Assembly (NCBI GenBank): GCA_015179025.1
Contig: WHUX01000074.1
Location: forward strand, 1 to 64,000
Source: Terfezia claveryi
Lineage: Eukaryota; Ascomycota; Pezizomycetes; Pezizales; Pezizaceae
DNA: 64,000 nt
Direction: 5' to 3'
Shown here: positions 10,301-19,760 of the stretch, one piece after another
Numbering within the stretch: position 1 is the first letter of the stretch
Layout of the letters: every line of letters starts with the position of its first letter
Notes under the pieces: model-generated
Database searches by the model: none
The model's input: only the letters and a program-made list of their open reading frames with translations
Told to the model about the DNA's origin: nothing
Program-made: the position numbers and the translations under genes

Positions 10301-11657
10301 ATAAACGAAAACGTCCCAGCTCATCAATTTTCCTCCAAGAAATTAAACAGACCTCATTCCAATCCGGCACATATAAAACATCAGAGAGGCTAACATGAAT
10401 CACACTTCCAGCAACTTCGATATCCAAAGAAACATTCCCTTGATGTGTGGCCCACATCACTCTTCCACCACCAACCGTGAGGCCTACATGGCAACGGACT
10501 GGATCGAGAAGATGAGAGAAGTCAGCAGTGATATGGTATGAAGCACCTGTGTCAAGAATCCATACCTCATATGTAGTGTAGTTAGCGGATACACCAGAAT
10601 GGGAGGAAGAGGGAGAGTTTTGGAGAGTGGAGGAGGTGGCTTTGACAACCATGGCTACACCATTGTCATCATCGAAGAGTTGTTGAGCAGTAGCTGCTCG
10701 GTGTAGGACAATCTCCTTTCCAGAAGGAGAAGGGTTTTGGGCATTCGAACGATTGGTATTGTGCTTCTTGAGTTCTTGACAGGTCTTGAACGTATGACCT
10801 TGGAAAGGCTTGCCTTTGGACTTGCACCAACTGCAATTGTTTCCCGAGACTGGAGCCGTTTTGCCTTGACGTGGAGGATTAGGCTTTTTGTTCGGCTTGT
10901 TGGAGGTATTGTTGTTCTCTCTTTTATTGAAGAGAGCTTTGTTCTTGGAGACAATTTCGAGGGAGGAGGAGGAGAGTTCCAGAAGACGAGTTCGAACATC
11001 GAGGTATGTTAGTCCTGTCTTTGATTGGAGATTGTCAACAATATTCTCGTAAGTGTCAGGGAGTGTCATCAGGAGGTGGTGAGCCTTGATATTGTCATTC
11101 TCAAGATAGCGTGCTAGATGCTGGTAAGGGGAGGTAGCTTCGGTCTCTTTGAGCCTGTCAATGAGCCGGCGAATTTGAGTATCATAGCTGTTGACATGTG
11201 TTGTCATAGATTCCCCTGGAGGCATAGAGATAGCGAATGTTTTGGATATAGCATCCCAGAGAGTAGTATCGTTTCGTCGATCGAATCGTTCCTGTAAGCG
11301 TACCCAAGCTTGTCGTGCTGTAGTTTGTTCGGCAATAAGTCCTGTGAGTGAGATATCAACAACAGACATGAGAAGAATTTTTGCTCTGGCATTTCTCTTG
11401 TTCCACAACTTAAGCAGTGCGGCATCAGTGGGGACAGTAGTGGATTCGTCAAATAGATCTTCATAGTCATAAGAATCAATGATTAATTCAACTTGTTTAG
11501 ACCAGGCATGATATCCGGAACCATCATCTGATAACCGCTTGATATTATCAAGCTTGAAGGAGAAGGGAGAGAGGGAAGAGGCAGCACCGGAGGAGGAGCC
11601 GCTTGCACCAGCAGTGTCAGACATGTTGTAGGATGATTGCGCGAGATGGAAATCCAC
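7353..11657 (-). CDS. Ty1/copia Gag-Pol polyprotein, complete
   Basis: One frame of 1434 residues. Gag occupies about residues 20-260. A zinc knuckle with long spacing (Cys-Ser-Trp-Cys..His..Cys) lies near 275-295. Protease has Ile-Leu-Asp-Thr-Gly-Ala-Ser near 368. The integrase zinc domain (Trp-His-Arg-Ala-Leu-Gly-His..Cys-Asp-Thr-Cys) spans about 497-534, and its core acids are in His-Ser-Asp-Leu-Met-Gly-Pro (~562), Thr-Asp-Gln-Gly-Gly-Glu-Tyr (~627) and Asn-Gly-Val-Ala-Glu-Arg (~660). RT carries Tyr-Val-Asp-Asp near 1121. RNase H has Tyr-Ser-Asp-Ala-Asp-Tyr near 1289 and Thr-Glu-Ser-Glu-Tyr after it. The gene order PR-IN-RT-RH is diagnostic of Ty1/copia. A second in-frame Met (MSDTAG, about residue 12) could also be the true start. 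No stop or frameshift is seen. Confidence 0.97.
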   Translation of the reverse strand: MDFHLAQSSYNMSDTAGASGSSSGAASSLSPFSFKLDNIKRLSDDGSGYHAWSKQVELIIDSYDYEDLFDESTTVPTDAALLKLWNKRNARAKILLMSVVDISLTGLIAEQTTARQAWVRLQERFDRRNDTTLWDAISKTFAISMPPGESMTTHVNSYDTQIRRLIDRLKETEATSPYQHLARYLENDNIKAHHLLMTLPDTYENIVDNLQSKTGLTYLDVRTRLLELSSSSLEIVSKNKALFNKRENNNTSNKPNKKPNPPRQGKTAPVSGNNCSWCKSKGKPFQGHTFKTCQELKKHNTNRSNAQNPSPSGKEIVLHRAATAQQLFDDDNGVAMVVKATSSTLQNSPSSSHSGVSANYTTYEVWILDTGASYHITADFSHLLDPVRCHVGLTVGGGRVMWATHQGNVSLDIEVAGSVIHVSLSDVLYVPDWNEVCLISWRKIDELGRFRLLGEDGILQIQRKIDDSVVISASLDHGSYQVYPIVRHGMIYMAATDYWHRALGHSSTRFWSNASEIYEDGNLLPKRPTSHFCDTCAKYNSKQSVPTSVDKPKGTKPFDLVHSDLMGPFKVESLGKRKYLLTFIEDTTRYSEVNFLYKKSDAARFIKAYCEKVNTTTERYPRSFRTDQGGEYVNKELEAFFEERGIKHQTTAAYSHQSNGVAERYNQTLTSMVRPSLDDAPPYLWAEAFNWAAYIKNRLPHSALNGKTPFEALFNIKPTLSHLRPFYSKCYVHIPEEKRPAGSKLEARALEGHLVGYTESGHMFRIYIPSQRKVDTYRQVKFEPSSSYTSVDVHFPPLPPTTAETPSTPPVPLRPSTPTPTTTTPDTTTTPSIPLPPPPSNLQEYEQHSDEDFESERAIDPPIAGPSTPPRRTRASTPAAPKSSRSKEFAEPPETPKLDYKSYPQRTRKQPDRYTDSGWARLVAEPNSYKEAMASLDADTWQRAMLEEHQSIIDAQTWTVHDMSELPSGRQPVGSRWVFKVKHNADGSVERYKARIVAKGYSQQEGLDYDETFAPVTRYDSLRLIIALAIHFSLDMDQLDIKSAFLNGDLIEEIWMLPPPGIGLDGKILRLHKALYGLKQAPLQWFERLSSALAELGFISLPFDPCVFINMELKVILVVYVDDITAVGKSPQIKIVIDHLKSYFTVTIKGGLKYILGIEIIPTDKGLQLSQRQYITNILERFGLNNCGSVLTPIDPKVQLVKADGSEPPHERTLYQQMIGSLMYLVTCTRPDLAFSVSFLSRFSSHPLKVHHTAVKRVFRYLVGSHNLSLTYERSPSSSSLSLVGYSDADYAACRDTRRSVTGYVFLLNGCAISWLSKKQNSVSASTTESEYMALSTTARQALWYIHAFSQLGHSIPVHLHVDSTTSINVAETLVNNPRTKHIDVAYHFTREQLILKTFTLSHVTTDENHADLMTKGLLPVLHHYHTNSLGLTE

Positions 11658-11710
11658 AATATATAAAGGAGTAGAGGTATAGACTCGATTATGGTAATAG
11701 AGAGGTTAGA

Positions 11711-11727
11711 GCTCCGGGCTCATAACC
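11711..11727 (-). promoter_or_regulatory. Primer-binding site of copia element (initiator tRNA-Met anticodon arm)
   Basis: Directly next to the 5' LTR the sense strand reads GGTTATGAGCCCGGAGC. Its reverse complement contains GGGCTCATAACC, which is the anticodon stem-loop (CAT) of eukaryotic initiator tRNA-Met. Drosophila copia and some relatives are known to prime from such an internal, cleaved tRNA-iMet rather than from a tRNA 3' end. Confidence 0.8.
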
Positions 11728-12253
11728 TATTAAAGTGGATAGATTATAGTAACGGTACAGCGTAAAGGTAGCGTAGTGACCAGCGGAGAATTTACTGAGC
11801 AAGCTAGAGTCACAGGAGTGCGAGGACGATGTGGTTGAGGACGAGTGCAGTGGGAATTCAGTGTGCGTGATTGATTAAACTATCTAGAGAGCGAGTGGAC
11901 AACGGTCTTAAGTACATGAATATGGAGAGGAAACGAACCATATGACAACCTAACTTGAAGAGGAATAAACGTAGAGAAATCCATAAGTAGAAAGGTTGTA
12001 TGCATGTAATATTCAAATAAGACAGTGTGGGAAATAACGAGCATGGATATATAAACATGTGAGTATAACCGTACAGTAACTAGGCAGAGTAAGCTGCAGG
12101 TGAAACATGGTATAGTACTCGTAATAGAAAACTAGATAGATAATAATAGAAAGGATATCGTAATAGAGAAACATATAACGATATAAGTTAATATAGATGC
12201 CAAAATAGGAAGTAATAACGACATAGGAAGGGCACAGAATGTATGCCGCAACA
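11728..12253 (-). repeat. 5' LTR of copia element
   Basis: The upstream LTR in the element's sense, 526 bp, TG..TA ends. It would carry the promoter; no TATA box was assigned. It is followed by GTGGT at 12254-12258, the second target-site copy. Confidence 0.95.
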
Positions 12254-12967
12254 GTGGTTGCAGATTGCACATGTTTCGACGGTGAACATGCGGTTGTTCA
12301 TGGCATGGGAGCTGCCATGAACTGGACAGTAAAAATCGCGGCAAAAGGACCAATGCATCCTTTTATGTTGTTGCCAATTGCTATGAGCTAGGTCGATAGC
12401 AATCTCTTTCGCTTCTTCAGGAGCGAGGGTATTTTGTTGTGCGTTTTCAGAAGATGGAGGCCTATATCTCAGTCCAAGAACTGTTAAGGGTTTGTTCTTG
12501 TTTATATTGGGTACACGATCATACCCGCTGAAAACTTCTTCTGGTATAGTAGATAGAGTCTCATCGTCTGAGGACTCTTCTTCCTTCATCATGTCATATT
12601 CGCTTTCTTTATCCTGGATGCCCTCGAAGTATGGACAGAAGATATGGTGTCCAAGTTCTTCGGCTCTTCCACGACATTTGTTGAAGTCACAGTCAACATG
12701 CTTGAAATTGATAGCTCCGTGAGAAACCATATTGTTCCGAGTAGGGGTTTCTGGTGAGTGGAAAGTTCTTAAAGCGTTGGTAGAGATATTGCGGTTGTAG
12801 GTATGGTTAGGAGGATCGATGCTGTTGGAAATATAATCGTCCTCGGTGGTGGGAGTGTCCAAGTATTTATGCTTTCTTGATAGAGCGTCTGCTATCAAAT
12901 TTTCCTTTCCTGCAATATGCTGTATGTCTGTATCAAATTCCATTAGGTAATCTTGCCATCGCCTCAA
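12254..12967 (-). pseudogene. Chromovirus RNase H end and start of Cys/His-rich insert
   Basis: The frame starts in the C-terminal RNase H segment (Arg-Arg-Trp-Gln-Asp-Tyr-Leu-Met-Glu-Phe-Asp; Ala-Asp-Ala-Leu-Ser-Arg), which normally precedes integrase directly. Instead an additional acidic and Cys/His-bearing region follows. It includes Cys-Asp-Phe-Asn-Lys-Cys, His-His-Ile-Phe-Cys, His-Trp-Ser-Phe-Cys..Cys-Pro-Val-His, and Cys-Ala-Ile-Cys-Asn-His at the copia insertion point. The frame continues at 6814 on the far side of the nested element. The listed stop at 12188 lies inside the copia LTR and is artificial. Confidence 0.88.
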
Positions 12968-14460
12968 TTTTTGACTTGCAGGCGTTTGAGTATGGAAGGT
13001 TACTAATGGTTTGTGGTCGGTAAGGATAGTGAACTTGTGACCTCTAAATTGTGCTTCAAAAAATTTTAATGAGTCAATAATCGCTAATAATTCCTTTTAA
13101 AGGTAGGATAATTGAGTTGTGCTGGATTAAATTTTCTAAAGTAGAAGCATGATGGTCTAATGTGTGTCAACGGTCCTTGACCTATCCAAGATCCTAGTCC
13201 TACATCACTAGCATCACAGACTAAATATTTGGGTTCAGTAGATTCATTATTCCAGGGTTTTAAAACATGTGGGGAATTCACGAGTTCCTTGAGTTTTTTA
13301 AACGCTGCGTTATGAGTATCTGTCCATTCCCATTTCTTTATTTCTCCTTGCAGTTCTAACAGGGTGCTTGCATACGATGCCAAGTCAGGAAAAAATCTGC
13401 TGAGATAATTAACGATTCCAAGGAATCCTCTAAGATCTTTTTTCTTGTAGGAGTTGGAAATGTTAATATAGTAGTCCTCTTCTTCGGGTCTACATGTAAT
13501 CCATCTGATATCAAAACGTGTCCTAAGATTTCCAATCTTGGAGTAAAGAACTGGCATTTGCTTTCTTTGAGATAAAATTTCTCGTCCTGTAGACGTTGAA
13601 GTACTTTCTTCAATAATTCTATATGTTCTTCATACGTTTTGGAGAATATAATAATATCATCAATATAGATGATTAAATTTTTATAGACCATGTCCTTAAA
13701 AATTTCATGCATAACGCGAACCATGGTAGCAGGTGCGTTACGATCCCCTTGTTGCATAACTCTACTTCTGAAATATCCCATGTGACATAAAAAGGTAGAG
13801 TGTTGCTCAGATTCTTCATCATTCCTGATATTAAAAAATCTATCGGCTAAGTCGACCTTAGTCCAAATGGGATTCTCCGCTACTAGTTCAATAGCTTCAT
13901 TGATATCTGGCAATGGGGTGTGGTCCGGTTCGACGGCTAAATTGCGGTTTCGACAATCATTGACATGTCTGGCTTCTTCCGGTTTATCTCGTTTAGGGAT
14001 AGTGAACATGACTACAGCATTTGTGTCATTTTCTACTCTATATATGCTACCTGATGCTTCTTCTTCAACTAATTTGTTATGGATTTGTTGTCTAAATCGA
14101 TGTCCTGAGGGTCGCCATTTTGGTATCCAAGTAGCTCCTGCTTTTGGTTTGATAGAGTGATTAATTTTTCTTAGTGGAGGTAATTCCCGTGGAATTGTCT
14201 TGGGAAATAATAAGGGAAACTCCGTTATAGGGTTGAATTGTTTCTGTACCGTAGAAACAGCTGTCACGAGTTCTATTTCTGAATCGGTTTCGTCTGCGTC
14301 ACTAATATTTTCCCAATTATCCGGTTCACTATAATCTGTGACTGATTCACAGCTGACCTGTGTATACGCTGATCTTATACCATTCGCTATAGTTCTAGAT
14401 CCCTTCCATACACTTAGCTAGAATCGTGGAATGTTTTCCGGCTGGATAGTAACTAGTTCC
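12968..14460 (-). pseudogene. Chromovirus protease end, reverse transcriptase and RNase H (frameshifted)
   Basis: Open stretches 14267-13356 and 13557-13084 overlap in different frames. RT shows Trp-Thr-Lys-Val-Asp-Leu-Ala (near 13855) and the catalytic Tyr-Ile-Asp-Asp (near 13650). A frameshift in an A-rich run near 13440-13450 breaks the RT/RNase H junction (Leu-Arg-Gly-Phe-Leu-Gly-Ile-Val-Asn-Tyr follows). A second frameshift near 13098, at a run of A after Asn-Tyr-Pro-Thr-Phe, breaks RNase H; the expected Lys-Glu-Leu-Leu-Ala-Ile continues in another frame. RNase H has Leu-Val-Cys-Asp-Ala-Ser-Asp. Upstream of 14267 the linker to protease carries stops. Confidence 0.88.
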
Positions 14461-14599
14461 TGATGGGCAGGAATTATTGCTCGCACTTTGCTGAGAGCAG
14501 GTTCTTCTAGTATCATGTCCCATCTGGTCAAATGAGCTACATAGAATGTTCGTTCTTCTACATAACCTATCCAGTCAAGTTTGAGAGTACAAGCTTTGT

Positions 14600-16660
14600 C
14601 TATCGTTCCTTTGAGCCTTTAATTGCAGTACTTAATGATTTCTTCTCGATACTTCTAGTTGGTATTTTGTATAGGTGTACGAATTGAGAATTGATTGAGT
14701 CTCCTCCCTTCGTTTGGAGATCAATTAACACTAGTGCGGGGTGTTCGTTAGCCTTAACGAATACCTTGCTAAAATCTGGTACCTGTCTTGACAAGGGTCG
14801 TTCCTTGATTTTATCCTTGTTGTTTTTATCCTTGGTGGCTATCGGCATAACTAAATCTTGTGCGGCTGTACGCATGGGTACCTTATTTTTTCGTTTCCTA
14901 CAGTCCTTGTAGGAGTGTCCAGGGTTCCAACACCATAGACATTTCTTGTCTTTAATTAATTGCATCTTCGTCTTCTGATCCAATTTTTTTGTGATGGTGT
15001 CCCAATCTGAGTCCTTCCGATTTTCGTGTTGGGTTTGGTGTTGGGATTGCTGCTAGGATTAAATCCTGTTTTTTGTCGTTGATTCTGGTCCCTGCGTGGA
15101 CCGTGACTTGATTTTCATTCCGAGGGTGTTGTCGTCGGGATGTATTTGTTGTGGATGGTGGGGCAATATCCTTCTTGGAAGCTTCATATGACTCCGCTTG
15201 ATGTACGAGCTGATCATATGACCATTCTTCTTTGATTAAAGGAATTAATGTAGCTGACATGTATAGCGGCAGGTGATTAAGAAACTTTCTTCTTTTTACT
15301 TCCTGCGATATTGATTGTTTGCCATCCTTGTCAATCAATTTGATTTGCATTTCAGTAAGCCAGTTGGCAAACTGTTTGATTCCCATGTGACGTCCATCCT
15401 TGTATGGTGTGGCTGTCTCCCATCGTTTCCACAAAATGTCCTTACTAGAAGAGGGTATCAGAAAATCCCTTAGCGCTAGTATGAAACCAAAGAATATCGC
15501 ATTCTTTCCTTTTTCTCTTAGGAATTGATTATAAGTAGTGAGCGCGCTCCCTTCCATTCTGAATCCAATAATTTCCAGAGCTGAAGCGCCTTCTAAATCT
15601 ATTCTTTTGAGAACAAACCAATGTTGCATTGCTGTGGCCCAAGAGTCAAAATATTGTGAGTCTTACCATTTTTTGTCTTCTCCTCTTAATTTTTCTGGCA
15701 TATCAATCTTTATTCCTTTTAAAGCATTCGTTGCTTCATGGTTACCCATTGTAACCATTCCTGTTGTAGATTCCCATTGCTGGTGTTCAACCGATTTTCC
15801 TGTTTGGGTTTTCTTTTAAGAGTTTGACTTGCAACTAACGATGCCTTATCAGAGTCCGAGCTATCATCTCCGCGATCATCGGGGTCTCGTCCTCCTCCTT
15901 GCGTTTTCTGCTTCTGTTGGTCTAGTCCTGTATCTAGATCATCATCGTCTTCTGGTAATTCTATGTCTTCTGGTGGTTGGTCTTTGTCATCTGGTTCTTT
16001 GGCTAACCTAGTCCTCCTTTCTGGTATCTCAGGTGCTCGACCTTTGCCTTTCGATTGATCTTTTGGTGTTCTCAGGAACGCTCCTGGAAGTTCTTTGCTA
16101 GGATTGAAAAAATCCTCCGCGGTATGTGCTGATTCTTCTAGACGAGTGCCGCTTGTCATAAATGCCATTATTTCTTCCCAGTTATTTATTACCCAATTCG
16201 GTTTCCTTAAAAGTGGAACAACAGGTTTCCTTAATTCTTTACTTAAAAATGCGTTCATTTCTAAGTCTTCTTCTTTGAATGGGTAAGGTGTTAGCCATAA
16301 GTAGTGTTTTGCTACGGCTTCCATTAAGAGTCGAGTATCATCAGGATGATACTGTTGGGCATGTCCCATTGAGTGAGTATATTTCAAAATCTCCTCAATT
16401 GTTGGAAGATGTCTGTTCCAAAATTCTTCTGGTGCAGAGGTAAAGCCATACTAAAGTATAGTTTGGTTCCTGCTCCACCTGGTTCTCCTAATTCTATTCC
16501 ATGGGCAATTTATTTCCCCTTCTGTATTAGGAACTATAAATCTGGTCTTTCTGGGAGTTTCTTTACTAATTTCTTAATATCTTCGGGTAACATAGTTAAC
16601 CGTCTCGACCTCTTAGTCTTCTTACTAAGTTCAGATGCCATTATGTCTGATTTCGTCGTC
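14600..16660 (-). pseudogene. Chromovirus gag and protease region (decayed)
   Basis: Gag begins near 16640 (Met-Ala-Ser-Glu-Leu-Ser-Lys-Lys) with early stops, is open from 16387 to 15719, then from 15629 to 14952, then shifts frame into 14983-14600. The middle part holds a capsid-like region (Ala-Met-Gln-His-Trp-Phe; Thr-Tyr-Asn-Gln-Phe-Leu). A classic CX2CX4HX4C knuckle (Cys-Leu-Trp-Cys..His..Cys) lies near 14900-14945. Behind it Leu-Val-Leu-Ile-Asp is followed by Leu-Gln rather than Ser/Thr-Gly, so the protease active site is altered or of an unusual type. An acidic, low-complexity stretch (runs of Asp/Glu) lies near 15850-16000. Confidence 0.85.
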
Positions 16661-17468
16661 TGTCCGCAACCAAATGCAGCTGGTTATGCGATACGATCGT
16701 CGAGTTACTTTTCTTCTTTGGCACCTTTCTGTGCTGATGGTGTGGTAGCTGATGATCCTTATGATCTCCATTCGACTGACGGTTCTGTTGGTCGGTGGCT
16801 CACGAGGCTGGTAGGCTGGATGTCAGGATCCTGATGTTTCTTATGGTCCTGGTTTTTCTTCGTCTACTGGTCTAGAATCTAGTTCTAGTTCTTCCGGCAA
16901 GAGTGTCACGTTTTCTGATTGGTGTATTGAGGTAGACGTTGGGGGCGCAGAGGTATTGGTAGAGATGTCTGGGCCTAAGGAAGGTTCTGATGGAGGTAAT
17001 TCTTTTCTGGAGGAAATGGCTGCAGTGGAGGCAGCGAGATTTGAGCCTTGGGATTGTGACGCTTGGTTGTTTAGACCAATTATTCCTGGGACCTGGGGGC
17101 CGGTTTTTCAATGGCGTACTGGATTTACAGGTACAGATGTAATGGCGGTTGCCAGGAGTGCAAGATGAGTTGTCGATCTTATTGGGAAAAGTGTTGTGAA
17201 CGAGGGTGGGATTGTTTAATGTGGGATACCACTGCCCGTTAGAGCTCTGCTTAGCTTGCTTCTAAGTCTTTTGTTGATGTACTGCAGTTGAGAGTCTGAT
17301 GTCTCGTTTGTTGGATTTTTGTTGGCTAGCTAGTTGAATAACGATATCGATTTTATATGTGCACTTGGGTGTCGAATTGTATACACTTGCGTGAGTGTAA
17401 TAAAGGTATCCGAAGGTTATCAGGCCTTGGATTTAAGAGTAAAGATTAGGTAAGTGAGTTAAAAAAAA
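16661..17468 (-). other. Untranslated leader of the chromovirus
   Basis: This 800-bp segment lies between the 5' LTR and gag. No coding similarity is seen; the short open stretches on both strands are incidental. Directly inside the LTR the sense strand reads TTTTTTTTAACTCACTTACC, which does not resemble the TGG-starting tRNA-complementary primer sites of most gypsy elements. Confidence 0.6.
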
Positions 17469-18142
17469 TGTAATGAATGGTACTAGACAGTATTCATTCG
17501 GTACCGTTTATACAATCTATATCCGTAGGCACGGATGTTTGTGTATTTCGGTTCTGCTGAGGTAAGACCTCAGAAGGGTAGGGAGATTACTATGTGGGAC
17601 GTTCCCGAAGGGAACAGTAATTAACTGGTGTAATCTATCTTATATGATTTGTGCTATCTAAGCTATATGATCTTGATCTGATCGGAATATAGGCTTGCTT
17701 GCTCTGAAGGCTTGCTTGGTTTCTTTCTTTTCTTTGGGATTCCAGAGGGAATCCAGCAGCCTATTTATACTCCTCTGAGATCTGATGACTAAGGAAATAA
17801 ATACAATAAAGGGTGGCACACCAGAAGGTGGTGCGCTGTACAAAGGGGTCATGTGGCCATAGTAATGAGTCACACCCATAAACGATGGTCATGTGGCCAT
17901 AGTAATGAGTCACACGCCTTAAACAGAGGTCACGCGGCCATAATGAGGGTGTCTTCATATGGCAAGTGCCATGGAACTTCCCATGGCAGATTCCGCGTGC
18001 TATGGATGCTTATAAAGCAGTAGGGGTGGTAGAAGCCTAGTCCTTCAACCGAGAGGCTTAGTTACATAACATAGTAGTAATATAGGAAATACAAAAGTAT
18101 ATAATCAATTATATAAGCAATGAAATAACGTTCTCCATTACA
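17469..18142 (-). repeat. 5' LTR of chromovirus
   Basis: A 674-bp partner of 3748-4425 with the same TGTAATG..CATTACA ends. It contains an internal tandem duplication of a GGTCATGTGGCCATAGTAAT-type unit (near 17850-17920), also present in the other LTR. Confidence 0.93.
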
Positions 18143-18336
18143 CGAATGCATGATTTCCATGTATATGTATAAGCCACGAATGCAAGACTTGCATGTATAT
18201 ATATAAGCCGCGAATGCATGATTTCCATATATATATATAAGCTGCGAATGCACGAATTCCATGCATATATATAAGCCGCGAATGCACGAATTTCATGTAT
18301 ATATGGCCAGCATAGGTAGGATGCTAGCCTATTCCC
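18143..18336. repeat. Continuation of the 34-bp unit array, beginning with the right CGAAT duplication
   Basis: CGAAT at 18143-18147 is the second target-site copy. It is followed by further units (CATGATTTCCATGTATATG, TATAAGCCRCGAATGC) in the same orientation as those at 3605-3747. Without the chromovirus the two parts join into one inverted array whose outer edges (3397-3440 and 18300-18336) are also reverse complements of each other. Confidence 0.85.
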
Positions 18337-18480
18337 CGTAACAAAAGGCCTTGGTAAGTACTTACAAGTAGCTGGCGAGTCGGCGCGAGCTGGCTTCTCA
18401 TGGATTGCCATCGGCGCGAGTCGGTGTCGAGTAGGAAAAATAGTTGGCAAACTCGCCTCGACTCGGGCCGATGCGTACAC
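18337..18480 (+). repeat. LTR fragment of a gypsy element, opposite orientation to the LTR at 3.0-3.4 kb
   Basis: The sequence GTAACAAAAGGCCTTGGT mirrors the end of the left gypsy LTR (3378-3396), and the following ~100 bp keep partial similarity in the CGAGTCGG-rich part. The rest of the LTR and the gag-to-RNase H region are missing, because integrase sequence starts within about 20-50 bp. Confidence 0.55.
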
Positions 18481-18489
18481 TATACATAC

Positions 18490-19760
18490 CGAAAGGGGAC
18501 TTGTGCCTCTGCCTAATTAGGGAACACTATGACACTTTAACTACTGGCCACTCTGGAGTAGCTAAAACCCTAGAGCTGCTAGCCAGGTAATACACCTGGA
18601 TCGATCAGTCGAAAGATATAGAAAGGTATTTACGGAACTACTATACTTGTAAATGATCGAAGCCTACTTGCCATGCCCCCTATGGAACTTTGAAACCCCT
18701 GGAGATCCCAGATCAGCCCTAGCAACACCTAACCATAGACTTTGTAACTGGGTTGCTAGAGAACTCGGGATTCAATTCTATCCTAATGGTAGTGGATTGG
18801 TTAATGAAGATGAAGTATGTTGTACCTTGCTGGGATACCTGCTCTGCCCCGAAATTAGCCAACCTCTATCTCAACAATGTATTCCAATACCATGGCCTCC
18901 CCAAATCGATTGTCTCTGATCGTGGTCCTCAATTCATGTCAGATTTCTGAAAGGTCCTCTACGAACTCCTGGGGATCAACATATACCTTTCTACAGCATA
19001 TCATCCCCAGACAGATGGTCAGTCCAAATGAATAAATACTATCATGGAGCAGTACCTCAGGGCATATATCAATTACTAGTAAAACAACTGGGTGTTGCTG
19101 CTGGTAACCTGCGAGTTTGCTACTAACAACTATTTCTCTGAGACTCTGAAGACCTCCCCATTCCTGGCCAATTATGGCTAGCACCCTCATTTCGTAGACT
19201 CACTGGTACCTTTGTATAAGGCTAGGGAGAACACCCTAGCTAAGAAATTCGCTATGAAGATTGCTAAGTTGTAATCTACTCTAAAGGTTAAGTTGGAATA
19301 TACTCAAGCTAGACAAGCTGAGTATACTAATGGGTCAAGACTACCAGCACTGAGGTATGAGCCTAGAGATAAAGTGTGGCTATCCAGCAGACACTTCCGG
19401 ACAGAATGACTATCCCGTAAGCTCGACCATAAGTTTTTGGGCCCGTTCGAGGTGTTGGTGGCTGTGGGCACTCATGCTTACTGGCTGAGGTTTCCTAAAG
19501 ATATCAAGCGCCACCCAGTCGTTCATGTCTTAGTGATTGAGCCAGCCACTGATGATCCCCTTCCTGGGTAAAAGCACCCCCCACTTCCTCCAGTAGTGAT
19601 CGTAGGTGAAGAGGAGTGGGAGGTTGAGGAGGTACTAGACTCAAGGAAATGCTATAGATGAGTTCATTATAAAGTCAAGTAGTTAAGGGATAAGGAGGCT
19701 ACCTGGCAACTTGCAGAGGACTTGGAAAATGCACAGGACCTCGTTAGCTTATTCCACTAA
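18490..19760 (+). pseudogene. Ty3/gypsy integrase and chromodomain, heavily mutated
   Basis: The plus strand reads through the integrase zinc domain (Gly-His-Ser-Gly-Val-Ala-Lys-Thr..Tyr-Tyr-Thr-Cys-Lys), the core (Thr-Ile-Asp-Phe-Val-Thr-Gly; Ile-Val-Ser-Asp-Arg-Gly-Pro-Gln-Phe; Tyr-His-Pro-Gln-Thr-Asp-Gly-Gln-Ser) and a C-terminal Leu-Gly-Pro-Phe-Glu-Val-Leu motif. It ends in a chromodomain-like Glu-Trp-Glu-Val-Glu-Glu-Val-Leu-Asp-Ser segment. More than ten in-frame stops interrupt it, at positions where Gln, Arg or Trp are expected. The catalytic Glu region reads Gln-Ser-Lys-stop. It is internally deleted: nothing of gag, protease or RT precedes it. Confidence 0.88.

Larger units (their letters stand above)
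6820..12253 (-). mobile_element. Intact Ty1/copia retrotransposon nested in the chromovirus
   Basis: This 5434-bp element has identical-length 526-bp LTRs (6820-7345 and 11728-12253) in which I see one difference (T versus C near 7226/12133). It also has a 5-bp duplication, a tRNA-like primer site next to the 5' LTR, a polypurine tract next to the 3' LTR, and one uninterrupted gag-pol frame on the minus strand. All catalytic motifs examined are present. The near-identical LTRs and open frame indicate very recent insertion and possible competence to move. Confidence 0.96.
3748..18142 (-). mobile_element. Ty3/gypsy chromovirus with a nested copia element
   Basis: The outer element is 14,395 bp. 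Removing the nested copia element and one 5-bp duplication leaves about 8.96 kb. It is bounded by LTRs (3748-4425 and 17469-18142) with TGTAATG..CATTACA ends and flanked by CGAAT duplications. On the minus strand it encodes gag with a CCHC knuckle, protease, RT, RNase H, an unusual Cys/His-rich insert, integrase and a C-terminal chromodomain, so it belongs to the chromovirus group. The LTRs differ at roughly a dozen positions, mostly transitions, plus small indels. Several frameshifts and a TAG in integrase show it is inactive and older than the copia element inside it. Confidence 0.93.
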
